NCBI GenBank assembly: GCA_007134175.1
Contig: SLLF01000321.1
Span: 1-6,730 of the forward strand
DNA length: 6,730 nt
Direction of reading: 5' to 3'
Origin: Kiritimatiellia bacterium
GTDB taxonomy: Bacteria > Verrucomicrobiota > Kiritimatiellia > SLAD01
Shown here in pieces: positions 1-6,667 of the stretch. The position numbers and the translations under genes were made by a program. Numbering within the stretch: position 1 is the first letter of the stretch; every line of letters starts with the position of its first letter. The notes beneath the pieces were generated by a model. The model worked only from the letters and a program-made list of their open reading frames with translations, did no database searches and was not told the origin of the DNA.

Positions 1-801
1 CAGAAAGGCCGTAACGGATAGTCCATTCAAGTCAGCGACGCATCGATTATAGGGCAGTATCCGCAATTGACTGGCAGGGAAAAATACGGACAAAAACCAG
101 TTAAACTCTTCTTCTCCAGTTGATTGCGGATTATCAGATCGTCGTTGGCGGGCAACACGGGCCGCACTGGCAGAGCGGTGATGGCCATCGGCCACATAGG
201 CTATCTTGACCGCTGACAACCCATCTAGAATAGTTTTATTATCGACAACTTCCCAAATCTCGTGTTGTACCCCGCCGGGGGCGGTGAAGCGGTAGAGCGG
301 GGGGGATTTTTGTGCGGCGGCAATGGCGTTAGCCAAAGCCGACTGGTCTCGATAGGTGAGAAAAACCGGCCCGGTGTTGGCGTTCAAAGTGTCGACATGC
401 CGCGTGCGGTCATCTTCTGTGACCTGCCGGGTTTTTTCGTGCCGCTTGATTAAGCCTTGATCGTAATCATTTATATGGCTGACGGTTACGACGCCGGTCT
501 GCTGGTGATCGCCCTGCTGCAAGCGGTAAAGGTAAAGGGCTGGGCTGGGTGCTGGTTCCAGGTAGCCGGTCGCTTTGAATGCGGCATAGTTTTGCGCGGC
601 GCGTTGATACACCGCCGCCGCATAGGGATCCTCTGTGGGCGGGCCTTCGGCATCGGAACGGACGATACGTAAGAATGACCAAGGGTTGCCCGCGATCAAC
701 GCCCGCGCTTCCTCCGTGTCGACCACGTCATAAGGTGGACTGGCCACCTTCTCGGCTCGATCAGCCGGGGGGCGAACGGCAATGAAGGGTTTAACTCGCA
801 T
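1..801 (-). CDS. DUF1015 family protein, N-terminal 267 residues (C-terminus beyond the left edge)
   Basis: The reading frame is open from an ATG at 801 down to base 1 with no stop, so this is the first 267 residues of a protein that is usually about 400 residues long. Family landmarks appear in order: start MRVKPF, SPPYDVV (21-27), GNPWSFL (39-44), HEKTR (121-125), DDRTRHVD followed by NANTGPVFLTY (130-150), ADGHHR (204-209), and ILPYNR followed by LNGL (248-261). These match the DUF1015 (PF06245) family closely. Its biochemical function is not established as far as I know; members are often encoded near serine-biosynthesis genes (serA/serC) in anaerobes, but none is visible here. The ADGHHR box resembles the DGHHR box of ParB-fold serine kinases, which is only a suggestion of function. 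The start is supported by AGGAAG at 806-811 (minus strand), four bases before the ATG. It is divergent from the kinase gene. No signal peptide or membrane segment is visible in this part, so it is probably cytoplasmic. The family call is firm; the role is unknown. Confidence 0.9.
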   Translation of the reverse strand, partial: MRVKPFIAVRPPADRAEKVASPPYDVVDTEEARALIAGNPWSFLRIVRSDAEGPPTEDPYAAAVYQRAAQNYAAFKATGYLEPAPSPALYLYRLQQGDHQQTGVVTVSHINDYDQGLIKRHEKTRQVTEDDRTRHVDTLNANTGPVFLTYRDQSALANAIAAAQKSPPLYRFTAPGGVQHEIWEVVDNKTILDGLSAVKIAYVADGHHRSASAARVARQRRSDNPQSTGEEEFNWFLSVFFPASQLRILPYNRCVADLNGLSVTAFL

Positions 802-874
802 ATTGCTTCCTCTCGTTAACACGACCATCGCTGCCGACGGTTTGACCGGAGCAGGCCGCTATTCGGATCTCATA

Positions 875-904
875 TTGACATCCATCTTTACGATTTACTA
901 CCAT
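875..904 (+). promoter_or_regulatory. Candidate sigma70-type promoter upstream of the sugar kinase
   Basis: A perfect TTGACA (875-880) is followed after 18 bp by TACCAT (899-904), which matches four of six bases of the TATAAT consensus. It lies in the divergent spacer about 120 bp before the kdgK start and points toward it. The -10 is mediocre and the spacer one base long, so this is a candidate only. It would give a leader of over 100 nt containing the palindrome at 933-944. Confidence 0.35.
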
Positions 905-932
905 GGGGGCGTTTGCTAATACAAGTCTGGCC

Positions 933-944
933 AATGCGCGCATT
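933..944. repeat. 12-bp perfect palindrome in the divergent spacer
   Basis: AATGCGCGCATT is a perfect inverted repeat. It lies between the divergent DUF1015 and kdgK genes, downstream of the candidate promoter. A CTAAT at 916-920 and an ATTAG at 942-946 form an additional partial inverted pair around it. It could be an operator for a dimeric regulator, but no regulator is identified, and the CG-alternating centre may be chance. Confidence 0.35.
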
Positions 945-1024
945 AGGGTCCTGCCTTTCAACGGATACTAGGCAAGCGAGCGGTTCGGGCATTATCCCCA
1001 CCTAAACCAATTAAGGAGTTAACA

Positions 1025-2113
1025 ATGATTCTTACCTTCGGCGAAATAATGTTGCGGGTATCCACCCCTGATCGGTTGCGTTTGCGGCAGTGCGTGCCGG
1101 GTGCCATGGATATGACCTTCGGTGGCGGCGAGGCCAATGTTGCGGTGTCGTTGGCTCATTTGGGCAACGACGTGGCCTTTATGACGGCGTTGCCGGATAA
1201 CGCCATTACCGAATGCTGTCTGGCCGACCTGCGCCGCTACGGCGTGGCGACGGACCGCATTCGCATTCATGAGCTGGGGCGCTTTGGCATCTATTTTGTT
1301 GAGACGGGTTCGAATCAACGACCGTCCGTAGTGGTGTATGACCGTGCCCACAGCACCATTTCACAATTGGCAGCGGCGGAATACGATTTTGCCGCCGCCC
1401 TGGAAGGGGTGACTTGGGTACATACCACCGGCATTACCCCTTCACTGAGCCAGGCGGCGTTCGATGCGACGCTGGCCTTGGTGAAAACCGCCCAGGACCG
1501 GGATATCCCGGTGTCTCTCGACCTGAACTTTCGCAAGAAACTATGGCGTTGGCAGCCCGGCACGAATCCACGCGATCTGGCGGAGCAGTCTATGCGCCAG
1601 ATCCTGCCGCACGTGTCGCTAGTAATCGGGAATGAGGAAGATGCGTCCGATGTACTCGGCATAGCAGCGAAAGACACATCCGTAGACGCCGGCCAGATCA
1701 ATGCGGACGCCTACCGGGAAGTGGCGCGGGAAATTGCCCGCCAGTTCCCTGCCGTCAAACATGTGGCCATTACGCTCCGCGAAAGCATTTCCGCCGATCA
1801 CAATAACTGGGGCGCCATGCTTTATCAGACCGCAGACGACCAGGCCTACTTGGCACCACTTGACGCCAACGGTGCCTATCGCCCATACGAAATTCGCAAC
1901 ATTGTCGATCGCGTAGGCGGCGGGGACTCTTTCGGCGCCGGCTTGATCCACGCCCTGCGCTCCAAGGCGTACAGCGCCCCCGAGTTGGCCATCCGTTTCG
2001 CAGTAGCCGCGAGTGCGCTCAAGCATACCATCAAAGGGGACTTCAATCTCAGCTCGGAGAAAGAGGTTGATGCATTGCTGCATGGCAGCGGATCCGGTCG
2101 GGTGCAGCGCTAA
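1025..2113 (+). CDS. kdgK: PfkB-family sugar kinase, probably 2-dehydro-3-deoxygluconokinase
   Basis: Predicted to phosphorylate 2-keto-3-deoxygluconate with ATP to KDPG, the step that feeds sugar acids (pectin, alginate or hexuronate products) into the Entner-Doudoroff aldolase reaction in the cytoplasm. The 362-residue product carries the ribokinase/PfkB layout: start MILTFGEIMLR, GGGEANVA (33-40) for sugar binding, YDRAHSTIS (105-113) typical of KDG kinases, DLNFR (166-170), GNEED (202-206) at the NxxE metal/phosphate position, and the PfkB signature DRVGGGDSFGAGL (295-307), with D301 as catalytic base. Two deviations are visible: GGGD instead of the common GAGD, and Asp206 where many members have Glu. 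Both look conservative. The length is slightly above the usual 310-340, with an insert around 212-235. The start has AAGGAG (1013-1018) six bases ahead. It is the first gene of a five-gene plus-strand run. Substrate specificity among PfkB kinases is inferred; a neighbouring KDPG aldolase would have strengthened it but is absent here. Confidence 0.85.
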   Translation: MILTFGEIMLRVSTPDRLRLRQCVPGAMDMTFGGGEANVAVSLAHLGNDVAFMTALPDNAITECCLADLRRYGVATDRIRIHELGRFGIYFVETGSNQRPSVVVYDRAHSTISQLAAAEYDFAAALEGVTWVHTTGITPSLSQAAFDATLALVKTAQDRDIPVSLDLNFRKKLWRWQPGTNPRDLAEQSMRQILPHVSLVIGNEEDASDVLGIAAKDTSVDAGQINADAYREVAREIARQFPAVKHVAITLRESISADHNNWGAMLYQTADDQAYLAPLDANGAYRPYEIRNIVDRVGGGDSFGAGLIHALRSKAYSAPELAIRFAVAASALKHTIKGDFNLSSEKEVDALLHGSGSGRVQR

Positions 2114-2165
2114 GCGGTTCACTTGCGCCGGGACCCGTTTGCATTTAGTGTGTTGGGCCTGACCT

Positions 2166-2597
2166 ATGAATACGACAAATACACTGCCGACACTGGCGGC
2201 GGCTGAAGCCGCGCTTGTGGACGATCTGGCCATGTTCGAGGACTGGAATGATCGTTATGAGTATATAATCGGCCTCGGCCGTGATCTGCCGCCCTACCCG
2301 GACGAGCTGCGCACGGAAGACCGGGAAGTGCACGGTTGCCAATCCCAGGTCTGGCTGGACGCCCGCCATGAAGGCGGGCGCTGCTTCTTCCAGGCCGACA
2401 GTAACGCGCTGATCACCAAGGGGCTGGTCGCGCTGCTGGTCAATCTTTACAACGGTCGCCCCGCAGTGGAAATCAAGGAGGCCTCGCTGGATTTTCTGCG
2501 CGGAACCGGCTTGGCGGCGCACCTGACACCTAGTCGAGTGAATGGGCTTCAGGCCATTTTTAAACGGATCAAGCAGCACGCGGCTGTTAACTCATAA
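2166..2597 (+). CDS. sufE: SufE family cysteine desulfuration protein
   Basis: SufE accepts persulfide sulfur from the cysteine desulfurase SufS and passes it to the SufBCD scaffold for Fe-S cluster assembly in the cytoplasm. The 143-residue product has the normal family length. It shows the helical start with FEDWNDRYEYII (24-35), then LPPYPDELRT (41-50), and the diagnostic loop HGCQSQVWL (56-64), in which Cys58 is the predicted sulfur-accepting cysteine. The conserved TKGLVALLVNLYNG (84-97) and LTPSRVNGL (120-128) follow. The ATG is the first possible start because an in-frame TGA lies at 2160-2162; no strong Shine-Dalgarno site precedes it, so translation may be modest or coupled to kdgK 52 bp upstream. 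The gene ends in tandem TAA TAA. No sufS, sufB, sufC or sufD is in the window, so it is separated from its partners, as happens in many genomes. Confidence 0.95.
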   Translation: MNTTNTLPTLAAAEAALVDDLAMFEDWNDRYEYIIGLGRDLPPYPDELRTEDREVHGCQSQVWLDARHEGGRCFFQADSNALITKGLVALLVNLYNGRPAVEIKEASLDFLRGTGLAAHLTPSRVNGLQAIFKRIKQHAAVNS

Positions 2598-2621
2598 TAA
2601 CCAAACAATAAGGAGCAAATC

Positions 2622-3410
2622 ATGAGGAATCTTGTGCAGACAACGCTTAGCCGACGCCATTTCTTGAAAACCGGCTTATGTGCCACCGCTGGTGGCCTGC
2701 TGGTCGGCTGTGCGGGCGGAAAGCCAGCCCAAGCTGCCCGTAAAACCGCGGCGGCTGTCTCTTTACCCGCTGGAACACTGGCTTTGCCGGATCTGGCTTA
2801 CCCGTATGATGCCTTGGAGCCGACAATTGATGCGCTTACGATGGAGATTCATCACAGCCGTCATCATGCGGCCTACACCAATAACATGACCCGCGCCTTG
2901 GAGGCGCATCCCGCCTACGCAGCCCAGCCGCTTGAGCAGCTATTGCAGGATATTCCCGCGCTGCCGGCGGAACTGCAAACGACCATCCGCAACAACGGCG
3001 GTGGCCACTGGAACCATGATTTGTTCTGGCGCATCATGTCGCCGGATGGCGGCGGTCAACCGAGCGGGGAACTGGCGGCGGCTATCGACGACGCCTTTGG
3101 TGATTTTAACACCTTCAAGTCGCAATTTAATCAGGCTGGATTGACGCGGTTCGGATCGGGCTGGGCCTGGTTGCTGGTGACGGAGAATGGCGGGTTGGCC
3201 GTCTCCTCCACGCCCAACCAGGACAACCCGCTGATGCACGGGCTGGTGGGAAAAACGGGTCAGCCTATTCTCGGCAACGACGTCTGGGAACATGCGTACT
3301 ACTTGCAGTATCAGAACCGGCGGGGTGATTATCTTGCCGCTTGGTGGGATGTGGTAAATTGGGCCGAGGTACAGTCTCTTTACGCGGCGGCGGTGGCCGC
3401 CACACGTTAA
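2622..3410 (+). CDS. sodA: Fe/Mn superoxide dismutase, Mn-type, with Tat signal and lipobox
   Basis: Converts superoxide to oxygen and hydrogen peroxide. The N-terminus holds a twin-arginine motif, SRRHFLK (10-16), a short hydrophobic stretch (17-28) and a lipobox LVGC (27-30), with Cys30 the likely lipidated residue. The enzyme is therefore predicted to be exported folded by Tat and anchored on the outer side of the inner membrane or on the outer membrane. Mature Fe/Mn-SOD sequence begins near residue 53 and is complete: [12 protein letters not shown] (74-85) with ligand H77 and the gateway tyrosine Y85, GGGHWNH (126-132) with ligand H132, FGSGWAWL (177-184), NQDNPL (199-204), and DVWEHAYYL (220-228) with ligands D220 and H224. 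Gly at the GGH position with Gln200 fits the Mn-type active site; metal preference cannot be proven from sequence. The extra ~50 N-terminal residues separate it from the ~205-residue cytoplasmic enzyme. AAGGAG at 2610-2615 supports the start. It lies 24 bp after sufE. Confidence 0.93.
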   Translation: MRNLVQTTLSRRHFLKTGLCATAGGLLVGCAGGKPAQAARKTAAAVSLPAGTLALPDLAYPYDALEPTIDALTMEIHHSRHHAAYTNNMTRALEAHPAYAAQPLEQLLQDIPALPAELQTTIRNNGGGHWNHDLFWRIMSPDGGGQPSGELAAAIDDAFGDFNTFKSQFNQAGLTRFGSGWAWLLVTENGGLAVSSTPNQDNPLMHGLVGKTGQPILGNDVWEHAYYLQYQNRRGDYLAAWWDVVNWAEVQSLYAAAVAATR

Positions 3411-3444
3411 CGGTACGTAAGCGCTGCCCGGCAGAGGAGCGAAG

Positions 3445-4197
3445 ATGGCAGCAGGCTTGGTTATCGTCCCAACCTACAATGAGCGCGAGAACGTGGCGGC
3501 GTTGAGTCGCGATGTGCTGGCGGCCTCGGCCGAAGTGGAGTTGCTTTTCGTGGACGACGCCTCGCCGGACAGGACGGGCGAGTTGCTGGACCAATTGGCC
3601 GAGCAGGAGCCGCGCCTCGCTGTACTGCATCGACCGCAGAAACAAGGACTGGGTCGGGCCTATATCGCCGGCTTTCAGTGGGCGCTGGAACGCACTTATG
3701 ATTTTATTTTCGAAATGGACGCCGATTTCTCGCACGATCCGCAGGATGTGCCTAAACTGCTGGCTGCGGCGCGTGAGTCCGATGTGGTGCTGGGATCGCG
3801 CTATGTGAATGGTCTGCGCGTGATTAACTGGCCGTTGCGACGCCTGATATTGAGCCGGATGGCCGGTTACTACGTCAAGTGGATTACCGGCATGCCGTTT
3901 ACCGATCCTACGAGCGGATTCCGTTGTTATCGGCGGGCCGTGCTGGAATCACTGGATCTGGAACGAATCGGGTCTAGCGGCTATTCGTTTCAGATCGAGA
4001 TGGTGCACGCTGCCTGGCGGGCGGGATTCGCGGTGGCGGAATGGCCGATCACCTTCGAGGAAAGGCATTCGGGTGCATCCAAGATGGGGGCCGGAATTGT
4101 GCGGGAAGCCCTGTGGCGTGTCTGGAACTGCTGGTTTCAGGCTGGGTGTCGGCGCCGCCCCGGATTGCCGCATCCACGCAGCATCCGGGCATCGTAA
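3445..4197 (+). CDS. GT2 polyprenol/dolichol-phosphate mannosyltransferase-like glycosyltransferase
   Basis: Predicted to transfer a sugar, most likely mannose from GDP-mannose, onto polyprenyl phosphate, giving a lipid-linked donor for glycosylation beyond the membrane. The 250-residue protein has the family core: VPTYNERENV (8-17), VDDASPDRTGELL (36-48), QGLGRAYIAGF (67-77), the metal-binding DXD within EMDADFSHDP (90-99), GSRYVNG (117-123), DPTSGFRCYRR (154-164), GYSFQIEM (179-186) and FEERHSGASKM (204-214). These match DPM1-type enzymes well. There is no C-terminal multi-span GtrA-like region, so it is the short form; the amphipathic tail after 215 may associate with the membrane. GAGGAG at 3434-3439 precedes the ATG by five bases. 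It is 34 bp after the dismutase and 30 bp before rsmE. Sugar and lipid specificity are inferred; related GT2 enzymes use glucose or aminoarabinose derivatives. Confidence 0.88.
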   Translation: MAAGLVIVPTYNERENVAALSRDVLAASAEVELLFVDDASPDRTGELLDQLAEQEPRLAVLHRPQKQGLGRAYIAGFQWALERTYDFIFEMDADFSHDPQDVPKLLAAARESDVVLGSRYVNGLRVINWPLRRLILSRMAGYYVKWITGMPFTDPTSGFRCYRRAVLESLDLERIGSSGYSFQIEMVHAAWRAGFAVAEWPITFEERHSGASKMGAGIVREALWRVWNCWFQAGCRRRPGLPHPRSIRAS

Positions 4198-4227
4198 TAT
4201 CGCCCCCCTATCCCGTAGGAGTGTTAC

Positions 4228-4998
4228 ATGAACCTGATTTTAATTGCCCCTGGGGAAGTTACCGCGCACGGCGCAGTGGAATTACGCAACCGGCGCGCCC
4301 GGCACGTGCGAACGGTACTGGGTGGACGCGTCGGTCAATCGCTGCGAGTGGGCCTAATCAATGGAGCGCTGGGTACCGGCATGGTCAAAGCCGTGACGGA
4401 AGATACGGTGACGCTGCGTTGCGTGTTCAACAAGGCCGTGCCGCCAATCCCTCCGGTCGGCATCCTGTTGGCCTTGCCACGGCCCAAGGTGATGAAGCGG
4501 CTGTGGGCACCGTTGGCGTCATTGGGCGTGGGCCGGATTTATCTGACCAATGCCCGCCGCGTGGAGCGCTTCTATTTCGATACCCACACGTTGCAACCCG
4601 AATTTTATGAGCCCCAGCTGCTGTTGGGGTTGGAGCAGGCAGGGGATACCCGGCTGCCACAGGTAACGATTCACCGCCGTTTGGAAAAATTATTGGCGGA
4701 GGCGCTCCCTGCGCCCGCGCCTGATGAACACCGGTGGGTGGCGCATCCGGCCGGCGAGCAGCATATCGGCGACCTGCCCCGCAAGGGAGCACCACCGCAG
4801 CGCATCTGCCTGGCCGTTGGCCCCGAGGGCGGCTGGTCCGCCCGCGAACTGCAGTTGCTGGCGGACAGCGGCTTCACTCCCGTTACCATCGGGCCCCGTA
4901 TATTGCGCACGGATATCGCTTGCATCGCCTTGCTGGGCCTCGCCCACGAATGGTTGCATGCGGCTACTGCGTTGTATCGCCCGGCGCATCCTGGATAA
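4228..4998 (+). CDS. rsmE: 16S rRNA (uracil-1498-N3)-methyltransferase RsmE
   Basis: Methylates N3 of U1498 in helix 44 of 16S rRNA on the assembled small subunit, using S-adenosylmethionine. The 256-residue product has an N-terminal PUA-like RNA-binding part with RRARHVRTVLGGRVGQ (22-37), then a SPOUT methyltransferase domain: LALPRPKVMKRLWAPLASLGV (81-101), a VERFYFDTH stretch (112-120), GLEQAGDTRLP (134-144), and the knotted SAM-binding region VGPEGGWSARE (197-207) and IGPRILRTDIACIALL (221-236). The textbook C-terminal motif LR-x-ETA is LRTDIA here, and the usual SERS-like element is replaced by RRVERFYF. I recall this as a recognised subfamily of RsmE, so function is likely kept. TAGGAG at 4216-4221 supports the start. 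It is the last gene of the plus-strand run, and its 3' end overlaps the 3' end of nadB on the other strand by 35 bp. Confidence 0.92.
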   Translation: MNLILIAPGEVTAHGAVELRNRRARHVRTVLGGRVGQSLRVGLINGALGTGMVKAVTEDTVTLRCVFNKAVPPIPPVGILLALPRPKVMKRLWAPLASLGVGRIYLTNARRVERFYFDTHTLQPEFYEPQLLLGLEQAGDTRLPQVTIHRRLEKLLAEALPAPAPDEHRWVAHPAGEQHIGDLPRKGAPPQRICLAVGPEGGWSARELQLLADSGFTPVTIGPRILRTDIACIALLGLAHEWLHAATALYRPAHPG

Positions 4999-6580
4999 AG
5001 GTCTCTTTGGCGGTCCCGCCAGCCAGCGGATGGGGATAGTCCAGAGTGAAATGGAGGCCGCGGCTTTCGCGGCGCTGTTGCGCGCAGCGCACGACCAGCT
5101 CGGCTACCACCGCGATGTTGCGTAGCTCCAGCACGTCGGGTGTAATGAGGTAATCGAGATAATACTGGCGGATTTCCCGGCGGATGTTTTGGATGCGCCG
5201 CGCCGCACGTTCGAGTCGCTTGTTGGTGCGTACAATACCGACATAGTCCCACATGCAGGTGCGGACTTCATCCCAGTTATGTTCCACCACGACCGCTTCA
5301 TCACTGGGCACGGCGTCGCCGGAACGCCAGGCGGGAATAGTCACGGTGTTCCCATCGTGGCGCTCTGCTGACTCGGCGCTAAGCCGGTCGGCGGTGGCCC
5401 GGGCGCAAACCAGTGCTTCCAGCAGCGAGTTGCTGGCTAGGCGGTTGGCGCCGTGCATGCCGGTGCAGGCGGTTTCACCGCAACACTGCAGTCCGGGCAG
5501 CGCGGTCATCCCGTCCACCGCCGCCTCCACGCCGCCGCAAAGATAATGGGCCGCCGGCACGACGGGAATGGGATCCATGGCCATGTCGATGCCCAACGAT
5601 AAACATGTCTCGTAGATGTTGGGGAAACGTTTGGTCAGGAAACCTTTGGAGCGATGGGTGATGTCAAGAAATACGCACCGATCGCCCCGGATCTTCATTT
5701 CCTGATCGATCGCGCGGGCAACCACGTCGCGTGGCGCCAGCTCGGCGCGCTTGTCATACTCCAGCATGAAGGCCCGTCCGTCACCCGCCACCAAGCGCGC
5801 CCCTTCACCCCGCACCGCCTCGCTGATCAAGAAGGATTTCGCTCGCGGATGGTAGAGGCAGGTCGGATGGAACTGGACCATTTCCATATTCTTTATCGGC
5901 AGACCCGCCCGCCAGGCCATCGCGATACCATCACCGGTCGCTAGGTCGGGATTGCTCGTGTAGCAATAGACTTTGCCCGCACCGCCTGTGGCCAATATCG
6001 TGTGCGGGCTGCGAACGGCAAAGACTTCGCCGGTACGGCGATCCAAAAAATAGGCCCCCACGCAGCGGTTGGTACCGGGCAATCCTATCCAGCCCGTGGT
6101 TACCAGGTCAATGGCCATCGCAGCCGTGTAGATTTCAATGTTGGGTGTTTCGTGTATACGGGCGACCAATGCCTTGATTACCTGACGCCCCGTAATATCG
6201 CCCGCGTGCAGGACCCGGCGTGCGGAGTGGCCGCCTTCCTGGCCCAGATGATAGTTACCCGTGGCGCGGTCCCGCTCGAACTGGACGCCAAACGCTTCCA
6301 GTTCGCAAATGGCCGCCTGTGATCCCTCAATAATGGCGCGCACGGCCGATTCCCGGCACAGGCCGACCCCGGTATGGAGAGTGTCTTGGATATGTGCCTC
6401 CAATGTGTCGTCCGGCAGCGCCACACAGGAAATCCCGCCTTGCGCCCAGTCGCTGTTGCTATCGTCCAGGGCGCATTTCGTCGCTAAAATCACACGCCCG
6501 CTCCCCGCCAGCTTGAGGGCCGCCGTCAGGCCGGCCAGTCCGCTGCCCACTACCAAATAGTCCCCGTCAATGGTTTTCAT
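4964..6580 (-). CDS. nadB: L-aspartate oxidase
   Basis: First enzyme of de novo NAD synthesis: a cytoplasmic FAD flavoprotein that oxidises L-aspartate to iminoaspartate, which NadA condenses with dihydroxyacetone phosphate to quinolinate. The 538 residues match the usual length. The FAD dinucleotide motif is VVGSGLAGL (10-18), then SDWAQGGI (43-50), QEGGHSARRVLHAGDITG (114-131), ILATGGAGKVY (195-205), FHPT with H238 (237-240), EAVRGEGARLV (254-264), APRDVVARAI with R284 (282-291), VPAAHYLCGGV with H345 (341-351), GANRLASNSLLEAL (377-390) and a helical C-terminal domain ending in RRESRGLHFTLDYP (503-516). H238, R284 and H345 sit at catalytic or dicarboxylate-binding positions known in the E. 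coli enzyme. The ATG is fixed by an in-frame TAA four codons upstream; no clear Shine-Dalgarno site precedes it. nadA and nadC are not in the window. The gene converges on rsmE and overlaps its end. Confidence 0.97.
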   Translation of the reverse strand: MKTIDGDYLVVGSGLAGLTAALKLAGSGRVILATKCALDDSNSDWAQGGISCVALPDDTLEAHIQDTLHTGVGLCRESAVRAIIEGSQAAICELEAFGVQFERDRATGNYHLGQEGGHSARRVLHAGDITGRQVIKALVARIHETPNIEIYTAAMAIDLVTTGWIGLPGTNRCVGAYFLDRRTGEVFAVRSPHTILATGGAGKVYCYTSNPDLATGDGIAMAWRAGLPIKNMEMVQFHPTCLYHPRAKSFLISEAVRGEGARLVAGDGRAFMLEYDKRAELAPRDVVARAIDQEMKIRGDRCVFLDITHRSKGFLTKRFPNIYETCLSLGIDMAMDPIPVVPAAHYLCGGVEAAVDGMTALPGLQCCGETACTGMHGANRLASNSLLEALVCARATADRLSAESAERHDGNTVTIPAWRSGDAVPSDEAVVVEHNWDEVRTCMWDYVGIVRTNKRLERAARRIQNIRREIRQYYLDYLITPDVLELRNIAVVAELVVRCAQQRRESRGLHFTLDYPHPLAGGTAKETFIQDAPGDTTQ

Positions 6581-6616
6581 GGCGGCAGATTACCACGACT
6601 CTTTGCACGGCGCTAA

Positions 6617-6647
6617 ATTATTTGTCGTCGAACTTGCTAAAAATCAA
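6617..6647 (-). promoter_or_regulatory. Weak candidate promoter for nadB
   Basis: Reading leftward, TTGATT (6642-6647) and AATAAT (6617-6622) resemble -35 and -10 boxes and lie just upstream of the nadB start, with about 36 bases between the -10 and the ATG. The 19-bp spacer is longer than optimal, so confidence is low. Confidence 0.25.
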
Positions 6648-6655
6648 CAGGCTGC

Positions 6656-6667
6656 GCATGATCATGC
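6656..6667. repeat. 12-bp perfect palindrome upstream of nadB
   Basis: GCATGATCATGC is a perfect inverted repeat located about 75 bp ahead of the nadB start, just upstream of its candidate promoter and before a possible divergent gene off the right edge. Its position suits an operator, for example for an NAD-responsive repressor, but it does not match an operator I can name. Confidence 0.35.

Noticed and set aside
1619..2233. 204-residue open frame on the minus strand
   Set aside because: It is antisense to kdgK and the start of sufE, both firmly identified; the translation shows no recognisable domain.
3389..3401. GGCGG-TGG-CCGCC hairpin at the end of the dismutase gene considered as a terminator
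   Set aside because: It is inside codons for an alanine-rich tail, and no T-tract follows.
3265..3735. 156-residue minus-strand open frame
   Set aside because: Antisense to the dismutase and glycosyltransferase genes; no family resemblance.
4041..4610. 189-residue plus-strand open frame
   Set aside because: It runs across the end of the glycosyltransferase and the start of rsmE in another frame, with low-complexity Arg/Gly/Pro-rich translation typical of a shadow frame in GC-rich DNA.
5008..5021. TGGCGGTCCCGCCA hairpin near the rsmE/nadB junction considered as a terminator
   Set aside because: The stem is six pairs with a two-base loop, there is no T-run on either strand, and it lies within nadB coding sequence.
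4671..5252. 193-residue minus-strand open frame
   Set aside because: It overlaps rsmE and nadB in a different frame and has a biased composition without motifs.
6630..6656. GAACTT considered as the -35 of a sigmaE-type rpoE promoter divergent from nadB
   Set aside because: No TCTGA-like -10 lies 15-17 bases downstream, and no rpoE coding sequence is visible in the window.
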